A stretch of 64,000 nucleotides of DNA from Chloracidobacterium sp. (GTDB lineage Bacteria; Acidobacteriota; Blastocatellia; Pyrinomonadales; Pyrinomonadaceae). Shown here piece after piece: positions 36,926-45,775 of this stretch. Both the position numbers and the translations under genes were made by a program. The notes under the pieces are model-generated. The model had not been told where the DNA came from, did no database searches, and saw only the letters and a list, made by a program, of their open reading frames with translations. The stretch is taken from positions 62,001-126,000 of the forward strand of contig JADJRV010000003.1 in NCBI GenBank assembly GCA_016712045.1, given 5' to 3'. The stretch's first letter is position 1; the number at the start of each line of letters is the position of its first letter.

Positions 36926-37327
36926 ATGAATGAAAGAAAGATCAGAGTCTTAGTGGCAAAGCCCGGTCTCGACGGTCATGACCGTGGGGCCAAAGTGATC
37001 GCACGTGCCCTGCGCGACGCCGGAATGGAAGTGATATATACCGGGCTTCGTCAAACCCCCGAAATGATAGCCTCCGCTGCTTTGCAAGAGGACGTTGATG
37101 CTGTCGGCATTTCGATCCTTAGTGGGGCGCATAATACACTTTGCCCACGCATCGTTAATCTGCTTCGTGAAAACGGCATGGACGACACCCTCGTGCTCGT
37201 CGGCGGCATTGTTCCGCAAGAGGATATTGCCACCCTCAAGGCGAACGGTGTGTCCGAGATCTTTCTGCCCGGCACCTCGACCGTTGATATTGTTGATTTC
37301 ATCCAAAAGAATGTCCGTGCTCAATAG
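36926..37327 (+). CDS. Cobalamin-binding small subunit of methylmalonyl-CoA mutase type
   Basis: Cytoplasmic B12-binding module, 133 residues. The cobalt-binding DxHxxG is in PGLDGHDRGAKVIARAL, followed by the SILSGAHNTL and VGGIVPQED loops that surround the base of the cofactor. It is the separate B12 domain of mutases (methylmalonyl- or ethylmalonyl-CoA mutase), so the catalytic large subunit must lie elsewhere. Nearby acyl-CoA genes fit a propionyl-CoA/methylmalonyl-CoA route. Confidence 0.9.
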   Translation: MNERKIRVLVAKPGLDGHDRGAKVIARALRDAGMEVIYTGLRQTPEMIASAALQEDVDAVGISILSGAHNTLCPRIVNLLRENGMDDTLVLVGGIVPQEDIATLKANGVSEIFLPGTSTVDIVDFIQKNVRAQ

Positions 37328-37416
37328 TGTGCGGTAGCATACAGACTTCCGACCGGTGGTTTGTAATACTAGGAAAAAGTTCTAGCTAATTCGCGTAGAA
37401 CCTAAGGGGAGTTTCA

Positions 37417-37768
37417 ATGAAAACAATTTATTCAGCAATAATGGCGGTCGCACTAGTTTTAACAATTACGTTCGTAGGAAGCAGTATCGGCTATGCCCAA
37501 CAGACCACGATGGGCAAAATCGGTGATACGGTCGAGAATACAACCAAGACCGTGGCTAAAAAAGACCACAAGTGGTGCGAAGGCGGTTTATCGGGGTGGC
37601 AAACGTGTCGGCTACACAGTCGGCAGCAAGACCTGGAACGGCAGCAAATGGGTCGCCAGCAAATCGTGGAAAGGCGGCAAATGGATCGCCGTTAAAACAG
37701 TTAACGGCACCAAATGGGTCTACCGCAAGGCAAAAAGCCCGTTCGTCACACCAAAACGCAACATGTAG
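37417..37768 (+). CDS. Small exported basic protein with WxGxKW repeats, frameshifted
   Basis: A signal peptide (MKTIYSAIMAVALVLTITFV to GYAQ) is followed, after the A6 run at 37558-37563 where the frame shifts, by a basic body GGKRVGYTVGSKTWNGSKWV, AVKTVNGTKWVYRKAK. It has a repeated W-x-G-x-KW-x-A-x-K unit (two clear copies). Intact length ~117 residues. Such Trp/Lys repeats could bind polymer or membrane, but the function is unknown. The similarly built protein at 46105-46439 is also small, exported and basic. Confidence 0.55.
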
Positions 37769-37789
37769 TTTGTTTTCGATACTTTTACG

Positions 37790-37842
37790 TAGGGTGGTCA
37801 GTTCTGATGCATGTCATCAATTGACCGCCCTATTTTCTTTTG
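37790..37842 (+). terminator. Intrinsic terminator
   Basis: TAGGGTGGTCAGTT (37790-37803) pairs with AATTGACCGCCCTA (37819-37832) with two wobble/mismatch positions, followed by TTTTCTTTT. It lies 21 bp after the small basic protein gene. Confidence 0.7.
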
Positions 37843-37858
37843 TTTTACTTGAATCAAT

Positions 37859-39276
37859 ATGAAACAAACCGTTCGTGTTGCAGGTGGACAGGGTTTTTGG
37901 GGTGATCTATTAACGGCACCTGTCGATCAGGTTCGAAAGGGCCCGATCGATTACCTGATGCTCGATTATCTCGCAGAGGTCACGATGTCGATCCTGCAAA
38001 AACAGCGATCACGCAATCCCGAAGCAGGATACGCCCGCGATTTCGTCGAACTGATGCGCGAGATCCTGCCCGATTGCGTCGAAAAGAATATCAAGGTCCT
38101 CTCAAACGCCGGCGGCGTCAACGTCACCGGCTGCGCCGAAGCCATCGCCAACGTCGCACGCGAACTCGGCCTGCAAGGCAAAGTAAAGATCGGCGTCGTC
38201 ACCGGCGATGACGTTCTCGACCGCCTCGATCAGTTCATCGCCGATGGCGTCGAGATCAACAGCATGGACGACGGCACGCCGCTCTCGGCCATACGCGACA
38301 AAGTCCAGTCCGCCAACGTCTATCTCGGTGCCGAGGCATTGGTAGAAGCTTTAGGCAAAGGTGCGAACATCATCGTCGGCGGCCGTCTGACCGATACGGG
38401 CCTGACGCTCGCTCCGCTGATGCACGAATTCGGCTGGAGCTTTGACGACTGGGATAAGGTCTCCGCCGGGACGATCGCGGGCCACATCATCGAATGCGGA
38501 GCCCAATCGAGCGGCGGCAACTGCCAGTACGATTGGCAAAACATCCCCGACATGGCGAACATCGGCTTCCCGATCGTCGAAGCGTCGCCCAACGGCGAGT
38601 TCATCGTCACCAAACATTCAGGCACCGGCGGCCGCGTCAACATTCAGTCCGTCAAAGAGCAGCTTCTCTACGAAATGGGCGACCCGCACGAATACATCAC
38701 GCCCGACGTCGTCGCCGATTTCGCGTCGATCAATCTCGAACCCGCCGGCGAAAACCGCGTCCGCGTCCACGGCATCACCGGCCACCCAAAGACCGATTTC
38801 TACAAAGTCTCCATCGCCTACACCGGCGGCTACAAAGCCGTCGGCACCCTAGTCTATTCATGGCCCGACGCCTACGAAAAAGCCCAAGCCGCCGACAAGA
38901 TCCTCCGCGAACGCCTAAAAAACCTCGGCCTCGAGTTCGAGGTCATCCTAACCGAATACGTCGGCGTCAACGCCACCCACGGCCATCTAGCGATGGCCGG
39001 ACCAGGCCGCGGGCGCCTCGAGGGAACTGCCCGCCGCTTACGCAGCGGGTTCTGACTGATATCCCCGAGGTCCAACTCCGCATCGGCGTCCGCGGCCAAA
39101 ACAAATCCGACGTCGAACGCTTCACCAAAGAGATCGCCCCGCTCATCCTCACCGGCCCGCCATCCGTCACAGGCTTCGCCGGCGGCCGCCCCAAAGTCGA
39201 AGAGATCATGGCCTACTTCCCCGCCCTGATCCCCAAATCCCTCATCACCCCAAAAGTCGAGATCATCGAGGCGTAA
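37859..39276 (+). CDS. AtuA-family (DUF1446) protein, disrupted near its C-terminus by a REP
   Basis: AtuA-like protein (acyclic terpene utilisation family), probably acting on a CoA- or acyl-linked branched acid. The core is clear: VAGGQGFWGDLLTA, VLSNAGGVNVTGCAEAIANV, GRLTDTGLTLAPL and SAGTIAGHIIECGAQSSGGN. The frame stops at 39055 inside a REP-like palindrome (39024-39056). After it, in another frame, the family continues as IPEVQLRIGVRGQNKSDVER and LPLILTGPPSVTGFAGGRP, ending at 39276. Intact length ~470 residues. The ferredoxin-like small part of the same system lies separately at 44188. Confidence 0.8.
39024..39056. repeat. REP-like palindrome inside the AtuA gene
   Basis: A 33 bp element reads GAACTGCCCGCCGCTTACGC then AGCGGGTTCTGAC; its reverse complement begins GTCAGAACCCGCTGCG. 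This is the same family as the palindromes at 12611 and 55011. It lies exactly where the AtuA frame breaks, and the sequence either side continues the family in two frames. Confidence 0.65.
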
Positions 39277-39288
39277 GCGGAGATTCAA

Positions 39289-39567
39289 ATGTCATTTACA
39301 TCGTCAATTACGATTGCGAACCAGTATCAAAAGGAGGTGACGCTCCATTTGGAACCATGGGGCGAACAGTTCGCTATGCCTTGCGAAGCTCGGTTTGTCA
39401 TCACTGGCGAGTCTGTTGAGCCCGGTTCGTTCGAGATTGAGTTCGGGAACGATGAGATATTCGTATGGCTCTGGCTAGGTTCCGTAGCTCGGGTGTTCTC
39501 CAACGGAAAGGAGCTAGGTGACAATATCGATTCACCGCGAACCCGCGTGCCGACTGACATTCCCTAG
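39289..39567 (+). CDS. Small hypothetical protein
   Basis: A 92-residue soluble protein with a strand-rich pattern (SITIANQYQKEVTLHLEPWG, AMPCEARFVITGESVEPGSF, DEIFVWLWLGSVARVF) resembling a single small beta-sandwich domain. No motif identifies a function. It follows the AtuA gene by 12 bp and ends just before the 21-bp repeat array. Confidence 0.55.
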   Translation: MSFTSSITIANQYQKEVTLHLEPWGEQFAMPCEARFVITGESVEPGSFEIEFGNDEIFVWLWLGSVARVFSNGKELGDNIDSPRTRVPTDIP

Positions 39568-39583
39568 CCCGCTACCCCATATT

Positions 39584-39732
39584 GCCTCCGCAACGAAGTT
39601 GCACGCCCCGACAACGAAACTGCGCGACTACACAGGAACGTTGTATAGCTCAACAAGAACGTCGCACGCTCGCACAGGAACGTTGTAAGGCCGCACAAGA
39701 GCGTTGTGCGGGTCTGCGGGAACGTATTTTCT
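39584..39732. repeat. 21-bp degenerate tandem repeat array, hairpin-forming units
   Basis: Seven units in near-exact 21-bp register, with a pattern near CGCACAGGAACGTTGTAAG. Examples are ACTACACAGGAACGTTGTAT, CTCGCACAGGAACGTTGTAA and GCCGCACAAGAGCGTTGTGC. Several units are imperfect palindromes with the arms changed together, for example GCACAA/TTGTGC, CTACACA/TGTATAG and GCAAC/GTTGC, as if RNA or DNA hairpins were preserved. One frame across it is open and would give a 7-residue repeat (AQERC..), but I think this is chance. It precedes the gene at 39808 by 75 bp. Confidence 0.65.
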
Positions 39733-39807
39733 CTTTACAGAAAGCCATTTTGGGCATACAATGTTCTCCTCAAGCAGTACAACAATACATTTTGGAGGAA
39801 CAACGAT

Positions 39808-40167
39808 ATGGCAGATGCTAAAACACGCCCGTTGTCGCCGGGTCAGCTACAGGCAAACCTCGACGCATTCGCGGCTCTAAAGAACATTCCGGGTTACGCC
39901 CCTGCAAATAAAGACTACGAGATCGCCGACGGCGATGCGTTGCAAACGACGATGGACGCGGCTCAGGTCAAATCCGCTCAGGACGAAGCCACCGCAAAAG
40001 CAAGCCGCGATGACGAAATCGCCGCCCAATGGGCCTTTCACGACTTCATCCTCGGTGCCAAAACCCAAGTCAAAGCCCAGTTCGGCGACAGCTCAAACGA
40101 GATCCAAGCCCTCGGCCTCAAGAAAAAGAGCGAATACAAGTCACCGTCGAAGAAGAAAACGCCCTAA
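39808..40167 (+). CDS. Small helical hypothetical protein downstream of repeat array
   Basis: A 119-residue soluble protein, helical, rich in Ala/Lys/Gln, ending QALGLKKKSEYKSPSKKKTP. The 'LGLKKKSEYK' tail is the recognisable family element. No catalytic motif is visible. The ATG has a strong GGAGG 9 bp upstream, but those bases can pair with GTTCTCC at 39763-39769 (one bulge), so translation may be controlled by a hairpin. The setting, a 20-21 bp degenerate array just upstream, is the same as for the gene at 13136. Confidence 0.7.
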   Translation: MADAKTRPLSPGQLQANLDAFAALKNIPGYAPANKDYEIADGDALQTTMDAAQVKSAQDEATAKASRDDEIAAQWAFHDFILGAKTQVKAQFGDSSNEIQALGLKKKSEYKSPSKKKTP

Positions 40168-40172
40168 GCGTG

Positions 40173-40979
40173 TTACGAATTCACTGTATCGGATTTGTAG
40201 TCGATGCGGTTGGAAGGTTCGATAAGGAGGCATTCTAGCTCCGGGTTAGAAATTATGCTGGCGATGAATGCCTCCGAACCGCCGATGAGCGTAAAAGTCA
40301 GATCCCAGTCTGTACAAAGAATCCATTTATTATCGTCAGGCCACCAATAGGTTGGTGTTCCGCTAACATCTTCAAGCTTAGGCGTGTCGAAAACGTTTTT
40401 GAAAGACCCTTTGTATAACAAATCCGATTCGTAGTTTGTTGTAGCAATAACGTCGTAGAGGAAAAAGCACTGCTGAGACAGATCGAAATCGGAAGTTGCC
40501 ATTGCGATTGATCGCACGATTTCCTTACAAGTTAAATTGTCCAGCATTCCTTCGTCCGGCCCGATTAGGTAGCGCGGCCAGCTTCGGGTTGGAAATTTTC
40601 GGCTAAACGAATCTTCATTATACTCAGGATGAAATTGCAGACCGTACCTTGCCGCCAATTCCGACCAACGAATACGTTTGAGGTTGTTGGGATCGAAGGG
40701 GCCGCCATAAACCGTAGTCGCGTCATGAATCAGCTTCTCGACGGGATCATCTAAATCTGCCGATTCTCTTTTACTAATCTCATCCCAAGTGATTGAGTGA
40801 TCATCAACCGACACATCCTCGTAGATGTTGTGAAACACTTTGCAATACGATTCAAAAACATTTGGAATGCAATGCGTCACGTAGTTGCCACCGCGACTCT
40901 CGAAGTTATCTGTCGAGTCTACATTCTTGCGAAACCAATCCGCTGCGGAGAGATCATTAACTCGTTCAAGTGCATCCAT
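40173..40979 (-). CDS. Hypothetical protein
   Basis: A 268-residue soluble protein with no recognised family. It is acidic (NDLSAADWFRKNVDSTDN...), with Trp/Asp-rich text such as SGTPTYWWPDDNKWILCTDW and a hydrophobic C-terminal part (IGGSEAFIASIISNPELECL). The pattern resembles immunity- or SMI1-like hypothetical proteins but no assignment is justified. It ends 6 bp before the end of the gene at 39808 (convergent) and starts 6 bp after the stop of the enoyl-CoA hydratase gene. Confidence 0.6.
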   Translation of the reverse strand: MDALERVNDLSAADWFRKNVDSTDNFESRGGNYVTHCIPNVFESYCKVFHNIYEDVSVDDHSITWDEISKRESADLDDPVEKLIHDATTVYGGPFDPNNLKRIRWSELAARYGLQFHPEYNEDSFSRKFPTRSWPRYLIGPDEGMLDNLTCKEIVRSIAMATSDFDLSQQCFFLYDVIATTNYESDLLYKGSFKNVFDTPKLEDVSGTPTYWWPDDNKWILCTDWDLTFTLIGGSEAFIASIISNPELECLLIEPSNRIDYKSDTVNS

Positions 40980-40985
40980 TGATTA

Positions 40986-41741
40986 CTACTTCTCCAAAAA
41001 CTTAGCAATTCCCTTCTGACAGTCGTCGGTCATGCGGGCGGTGGCGTTGACGGTGACGCCTTTTTCGATGGCGGTTTGGTAGGTGTCGGCGTCGATGTCG
41101 TAGAGGAGGCGTTTGGTCATCGCGACGGCGGAGCCGCTGACTTTTGTGTAAACGTTGGCGAGATCCATCACGGCGGCGGCGAGCTCGTCGTCGGGGACGA
41201 CGCGGTTGATGAGGCCGAGCTGCAACGCTTCGGCGGCGGTGAATTCGAAGCCCTGGGTGAGCAGCTCGAAGCTCTTCTTTTCCCCAAGATTCCGCCGCAA
41301 TATCGCCGCCACCATCGCCGGAACAAACCCGATCTTCACTTCCGGAAAACCAAACCTCGCGGATTCACCCGCAACAACCAGATCACACCCCAAAGCAAGC
41401 CCGCACCCGCCCGCCAATGCCCGCCCATGCACCGCCGCAATAACCGGCACCCGAACGCTCCTGATCAACGCAAACAACTCAGCAAGCGAACGCGCGTCCT
41501 CAATATTCTCTTCGTACGAAGCCGTCGCGATCTTCTGCAAAGCACTAAGATCCGCCCCCGAACAAAAATCCTTCCCCGCCCCGCAAATCACGATCGCCCG
41601 CAAAGACTCATCACCATCAGCCTCGCGCAAAGCACCCTTCAACGCCGCGATCAGTTCATCATTCAACGCATTGCGTTTGTCCGGACGGTTTAGGGTGACT
41701 GTTCGGACGCTACCGTTATTTTCTATAAGGATTTCAGGCAT
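40986..41741 (-). CDS. Enoyl-CoA hydratase/isomerase family protein
   Basis: Cytoplasmic crotonase-fold enzyme, 251 residues, acting on an acyl-CoA. The oxyanion-hole block is GAGKDFCSGADLSAL, and the second is AVHGRALAGGCGLALGCDLV. One catalytic Glu remains (in FGFPEVKIGFVPA), while the other position is Gly (GGCGLAL rather than GGCELAM). One-Glu crotonases catalyse hydration, isomerisation or decarboxylation depending on family, so the exact reaction is unknown. It sits between a hypothetical and the ubiquitous inverted repeat. Confidence 0.85.
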   Translation of the reverse strand: MPEILIENNGSVRTVTLNRPDKRNALNDELIAALKGALREADGDESLRAIVICGAGKDFCSGADLSALQKIATASYEENIEDARSLAELFALIRSVRVPVIAAVHGRALAGGCGLALGCDLVVAGESARFGFPEVKIGFVPAMVAAILRRNLGEKKSFELLTQGFEFTAAEALQLGLINRVVPDDELAAAVMDLANVYTKVSGSAVAMTKRLLYDIDADTYQTAIEKGVTVNATARMTDDCQKGIAKFLEK

Positions 41742-41750
41742 AAGATTCTT

Positions 41751-41850
41751 TTAGCCACGAATGTCACGAATTAACACGAATCAGAAATTGCTACGAGCGT
41801 TAATTTAAGCCTCCGTCTTATTCGTGTCCATTCGTGTAATTCGTGGCTAA
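41751..41850. repeat. 100-bp inverted repeat (TTAGCCACGAAT family)
   Basis: Two near-perfect 31-bp arms, TTAGCCACGAAT-CACGAAT-ACACGAAT and its complement (41751-41781 and 41820-41850), around a 38-base centre. A similar non-coding element is common in many bacterial genomes. A half copy of a comparable kind (GCCACAGATTCACACAGATAA) is at 59150-59182, just before lpxC. Confidence 0.7.
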
Positions 41851-41859
41851 AACTCCTTC

Positions 41860-44101
41860 CTAATAAAGCTTCGCTGCCCTGTCGATCTCGGCCGCAAAAT
41901 TCTCCAGCACCTTTGAGACGATCAGTATCTGCTCGTTGGCCTCACGCCAGTCACGTTGCTCGATGGCTTCGCGGACGCCGGGTAGCGTTTTTACGCCGTA
42001 GCCGGTGTAGAATCCGGGTGCGTAGATCTGATGGCGAAACCAATCGCGACGCGGCAGGCCTTCGGTGCGGGTGAGTACGCGCTCCGTTTTATAAAGGATC
42101 TCGTCGAGAGCCTTTTGAGCTGCAGGGTTTGGCTGCTTTCCTGTCGATACGCGCTGATAAAAGCTGGAGCTGTCCTTGAGCCGCGTCAGAGCATTTTTGA
42201 GCGGTTCAAAGCTAATCTGCGGCACTTCATCTTTCATCTTCGGTTCGCTAAGGCCGTCAGAAGGATTTTGAACGGACTTCCACATCCCGCTCGAGATCAG
42301 CTGGTTTATCCTCTTCGTGTCATCGCGCATCGTGCCGGTGAGCCTTGTCACCTCGTTCACATAGTTGCCGACGGTGTCGGTGAAATTTGTAAATTCAAAC
42401 GGTAGCGTGTCGGCATTCGCAAGCCGCAGTACGGCGTGCCCGCATACTTTTGAGAGAGCAATGCCGTACTTGAAACCGGGGTCATTAAACCGCGTGTAGT
42501 GGTCAAACGAATCGTAGATCGAGTGATACGACCCGCCTCCGTCCTCGCCGCCAAAACCGATATTCATCGACGCGATGCCAAGATGCTGCAGAAACGGCGT
42601 GTAATCTGAACCCGATCCGAGTGCTCCGATACGCAAATCCTTGCGTGACGTTGCTTCCAAGCGGTCGAGCGGAGCGCCGTTAACGATCTGTTGAGCACGG
42701 GCACGTTCCAAGACCGACAAATTAGTTTGCGGATCGGCGACGTCGCGACCTACCTCGTTGATAAATTTCTCAAGCGTATGCGAGCCGCCAATGCCTAAAA
42801 ACCCGCGTCCATTCGAATCGGTATTGATATATACTGCTGCTTTCTTACGCAATTCTTCAGCGTTTGCCTCGACCCACTCGGTCGACCCGATCAATCCTTC
42901 TTCCTCAGCGTCCCATGCACAATAGACGATCGTGCGTTTTGGCTTCCAGCCAGTCTTTGCAAGTTCGCCGATCGCTCGGGCCTCTTCCATTTCGGCGACC
43001 ATTCCGCTGATCGGATCGCTGGCTCCGTTGACCCAAGCGTCGTGATGGTTGCCGCGTATGATCCACTGATCGGGCCGCTCGCTGCCCTGCATCTTGGCGA
43101 TGACGTTGTAGATCGTCTTCATATCCCAGTTAAATTCGAGCTTCATTCTGACGGTCGGAGTATTCCCGCCAAAATGATAGGTAACCGGCAACGCTCCCCG
43201 CCAAGCATCATGAACGACGGCTCCGTCGAGATTGCGTAGCAAAGGCAAAGCGTCGGCGTATGATATCGGGAGAACGGGAATCTTAGTTAGAGTTTCAGCG
43301 TCTTTGCGATCAATTCGTTTGGCATTCTTTGTTGCTCCAACGCCTTTTGTCAGCGGATCGCCCGGATGCAACGGCATGTCCATCACTGAGCCTCGTTGAA
43401 CCCCGTTCTCACTGCGCCAAGGCCCTTTCGGATATGTATCGCCCTGATAAAACCCGTCGTTCTTAGGATCGGAATAGATCAGGCAGCCGATAGCTCCGTG
43501 CTCGGCCGCGACTTTGGGTTTTATGCCTCGCCACGATCCGCCGTAACGCGAGATCACGATCTTGCCTTTTACATCGATGCCGCGGCGTTCTAATTCCTCA
43601 TAGTCAGCCGGCGTGCCGTAATTGACATAAACCAGCGGTCCTTTCACATCGCCGTCGATCGAGTAGGCGTTGTATGTCGGCAGTTGGTCCTTTTGCTGGC
43701 TCGAAGTCGCGTCTTCCTTTAATGCAGGTTCGTTTAGCTTGAGAGTGAATTTCTCAGGCCCGGTCATCTCGACAATTCGCGTCTTCGGAGTTGGAAATAG
43801 AACTTCAAACTCAGCGATCTCGGTCTTATACCCCCAAGACTTAAACTTGTCCTCCATAAACTTCGCATTCTCTTTGTCATATTTTGACCCTAGATGGTGC
43901 GGTTGGGCGGACATTCGTTTCATCCATTCGCGAAGGTTCTCAGCGTTTAGAAACGAGTCAAACTTTTGCCTCAAGTGAGCTTTGGGTCCTCGAACTATCC
44001 GAGTTAAAACCGAGCATCTGTCCCGACTGAGCAAATGGCTGCGAAAGGATCGATAGCGACAATAGAACCAACAGAGCAGTGCGTAAAAACGATCTAAGCA
44101 T
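41860..44101 (-). CDS. M28-family metallopeptidase (glutamate carboxypeptidase II-like), one frameshift
   Basis: Exported zinc aminopeptidase/carboxypeptidase. A signal peptide (from ATG 44101: MLRSFLRTALLVLLSLSILS) leads into a PA-like insert domain (GKIVISRYGGSWRGIKPKVA), then the catalytic M28 domain. The zinc ligands are visible: RGNHHDAWVNGASDPISG (His, Asp), CAWDAEEEGLIGS (Glu-Glu), NTDSNGRG (Asp) and YHSIYDSFDHY (His). A C-terminal helical dimerisation domain follows, as in GCPII. The frame is lost at the T-run near 43963-43967 (reverse-strand text SLEAKF / DSFLNAENLREWM), one extra base. Intact length ~745 residues. Confidence 0.9.
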
Positions 44102-44187
44102 TAAGCCTCCGGTAATTTCGAATTGAATTTGCGAACGAATGTATTGTAAGGCAGACAAGCTAATATAGGCGAATACCAGAGAGTCAT

Positions 44188-44529
44188 CTAGGCATTTATC
44201 GCCGCCGCTTCTAGGTCAGTGATCTCGATAAACATCCTGAGCAATGCGGTCGAAAATGTTTTGCCTTGAGCGTCGGTCATCAGACTGAGCGTTCCGCCGC
44301 CGCCTAAACTGCCGTGAAGCAGGAAGTTAAGAGCGCCGAGATTTGGTAGCTCGAGACGCTCGACGTCACCTTTTACCATGTCGCCGAAATGCTGTTTGAC
44401 GGCCTCGGCGGTAACTTCGCGGACTAGGATCGGATAGATCTCGGGCTTGAGGGCGATTAGGCCGACATTTGCGGTGTCGCCTTTGTCGCCGCTGCGGGCG
44501 TGGGCGATGTTTACGAGTTGAACTTTCAT
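44188..44529 (-). CDS. AtuA-like ferredoxin-fold small subunit
   Basis: A 113-residue protein with the block VNIAHARSGDKGDTANVGLI and C-terminal GALNFLLHGSLGGGGTLSLM. This is the separate small part of AtuA systems (the C-terminal ferredoxin-like domain of fused AtuA), which pairs with the DUF1446 protein. It is expected to act with the AtuA large part at 37859, about 5 kb away. ATG 44529 is chosen; the frame is open upstream but the added residues are unrelated. It abuts the enoyl-CoA hydratase gene. Confidence 0.8.
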   Translation of the reverse strand: MKVQLVNIAHARSGDKGDTANVGLIALKPEIYPILVREVTAEAVKQHFGDMVKGDVERLELPNLGALNFLLHGSLGGGGTLSLMTDAQGKTFSTALLRMFIEITDLEAAAINA

Positions 44530-44543
44530 AAAAATATTATCGA

Positions 44544-45128
44544 CTAATCTATGGCTCTTGATAAAGCCGCCGCGACAACATCTTCGGCGATCATATCGAC
44601 AAGACCGACGCGAAGGGCCCACTCGGCATCGATCGGCGTCGCTGTGAAGAACAGCTCATTGGCATTTGCGGTGCCAACTAAGCGTGGCAGACGCTGCGTA
44701 CCGCCCCAGCCGGTGATAATACCTAGGCCCGCTCCGGGATGTGCGAATCTCGCATTAGACGAGCCGATACGGAGGTCGCAAGATAAAGCAAGATCTAGCG
44801 CACCGCCGAAGCACCAGCCGTTTATCGCGGCGATGGTCGTTTGCGGTAGCACAGAAACTTTTGCCATCAATGACTGGCCGTAACGGGCGAAATCATGAAC
44901 GTTTTCAGGCAATACACTCGCGATCTCACGTAGGTCTGCACCAGATGCAAAACTATCGCCAGAGCCCGTAAATATTAACTTTTCGACATCGCTATCCGCC
45001 GCGAGATCATCGACGATCGCGTGCAGTTGATCGAGCACCGTGACAGACAGCGGATTGCGTATCTCGGGCCGATTGAAGCGGACGATCATCGCGTCGCCTT
45101 TGTGTTCGATATTTAGTTCGTTAGACAT
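44544..45128 (-). CDS. Enoyl-CoA hydratase/isomerase family protein, short, atypical active site
   Basis: A crotonase-fold protein of 194 residues, missing ~60 C-terminal residues of a typical enzyme. The oxyanion block GSGDSFASGADLREI and the second block NGWCFGGALDLALSCDLRI are clear, and GWGGTQRLPRLVG confirms the family. Both catalytic Glu positions are changed (GGALDLA instead of GGCELA; AHPGAGLG instead of the usual PE), so hydratase activity is unlikely. It is translated 14 bp upstream of the AtuA-like small subunit and may be a non-hydratase member of that pathway. Confidence 0.75.
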   Translation of the reverse strand: MSNELNIEHKGDAMIVRFNRPEIRNPLSVTVLDQLHAIVDDLAADSDVEKLIFTGSGDSFASGADLREIASVLPENVHDFARYGQSLMAKVSVLPQTTIAAINGWCFGGALDLALSCDLRIGSSNARFAHPGAGLGIITGWGGTQRLPRLVGTANANELFFTATPIDAEWALRVGLVDMIAEDVVAAALSRAID

Positions 45129-45157
45129 TTATTGCCGCGAGCTAAATAATAGTTGTT

Positions 45158-45775
45158 ATGTTCCGAACAAACAAAGCTCACCCGTGGCATGGCATTCCGA
45201 TAAATGATAATTCACCCGCCGAAGTGACGGTTTTTATCGAGATCGTTCCGCGTGACACGGTTAAATATGAGGTCGACAAAGAAACCGGCTATCTGAAGAT
45301 CGACCGCCCGCAGCAGTATTCTAATGTCGTTCCGGCGAATTACGGCTTTATCCCGAAAACCTATTGCGGCGACGGCATCGCCAACATGGCTCGCACCAAC
45401 AGCGGTAAAACCATCTCTGACGGCGACAACGATCCGCTCGACATACTCGTCCTGAGCGAGCATCACATCCCGCGCGGCGACATAATCCTAAAAGCGACAC
45501 CGATCGGCGGATTTTGCTTGATCGATGGCGGCGAAGCCGATGACAAGATCATCGCGGTGCTCAAAGGCGACAAGGTCTTTGAGCAATACACCGAGATCAG
45601 CCAACTGCCAAAAGGCATCCTTGAGCGATTTGAACACTATTTTCTGACCTATAAATCATTGCCCGACGAGCCAAATATCTGCGAGATCGCCTATTCATAC
45701 GGCCGCGAAGAAAGCTACCGTGTGATCGATGCTGCGATCGCGGATTACGCGACTCTGCTCGCTACGAATGCCTAA
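45158..45775 (+). CDS. ppa: Inorganic pyrophosphatase
   Basis: Cytoplasmic Mg2+-dependent hydrolase of pyrophosphate. 205 residues; landmarks are VFIEIVPRDTVKYEVDKETG, the substrate Tyr-Gly-Phe in VVPANYGFIPKTYCGDG, and the metal block SDGDNDPLDILVLSE. It is slightly longer than the classical 175-residue bacterial enzyme, with an extra C-terminal helix. It diverges from the hydratase gene across 29 bp and is convergent with the cupin gene (4 bp overlap). Confidence 0.92.
   Translation: MFRTNKAHPWHGIPINDNSPAEVTVFIEIVPRDTVKYEVDKETGYLKIDRPQQYSNVVPANYGFIPKTYCGDGIANMARTNSGKTISDGDNDPLDILVLSEHHIPRGDIILKATPIGGFCLIDGGEADDKIIAVLKGDKVFEQYTEISQLPKGILERFEHYFLTYKSLPDEPNICEIAYSYGREESYRVIDAAIADYATLLATNA

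Noticed and set aside
39584..39732. CRISPR array
   Set aside because: Contiguous 21-bp degenerate units without separate spacers, and no cas genes.
39582..39821. Forward frame coding a 7-residue AQERC repeat
   Set aside because: It spans the 21-bp array, whose length is a multiple of three by chance; the better gene starts at 39808 in another frame with a strong ribosome-binding site.
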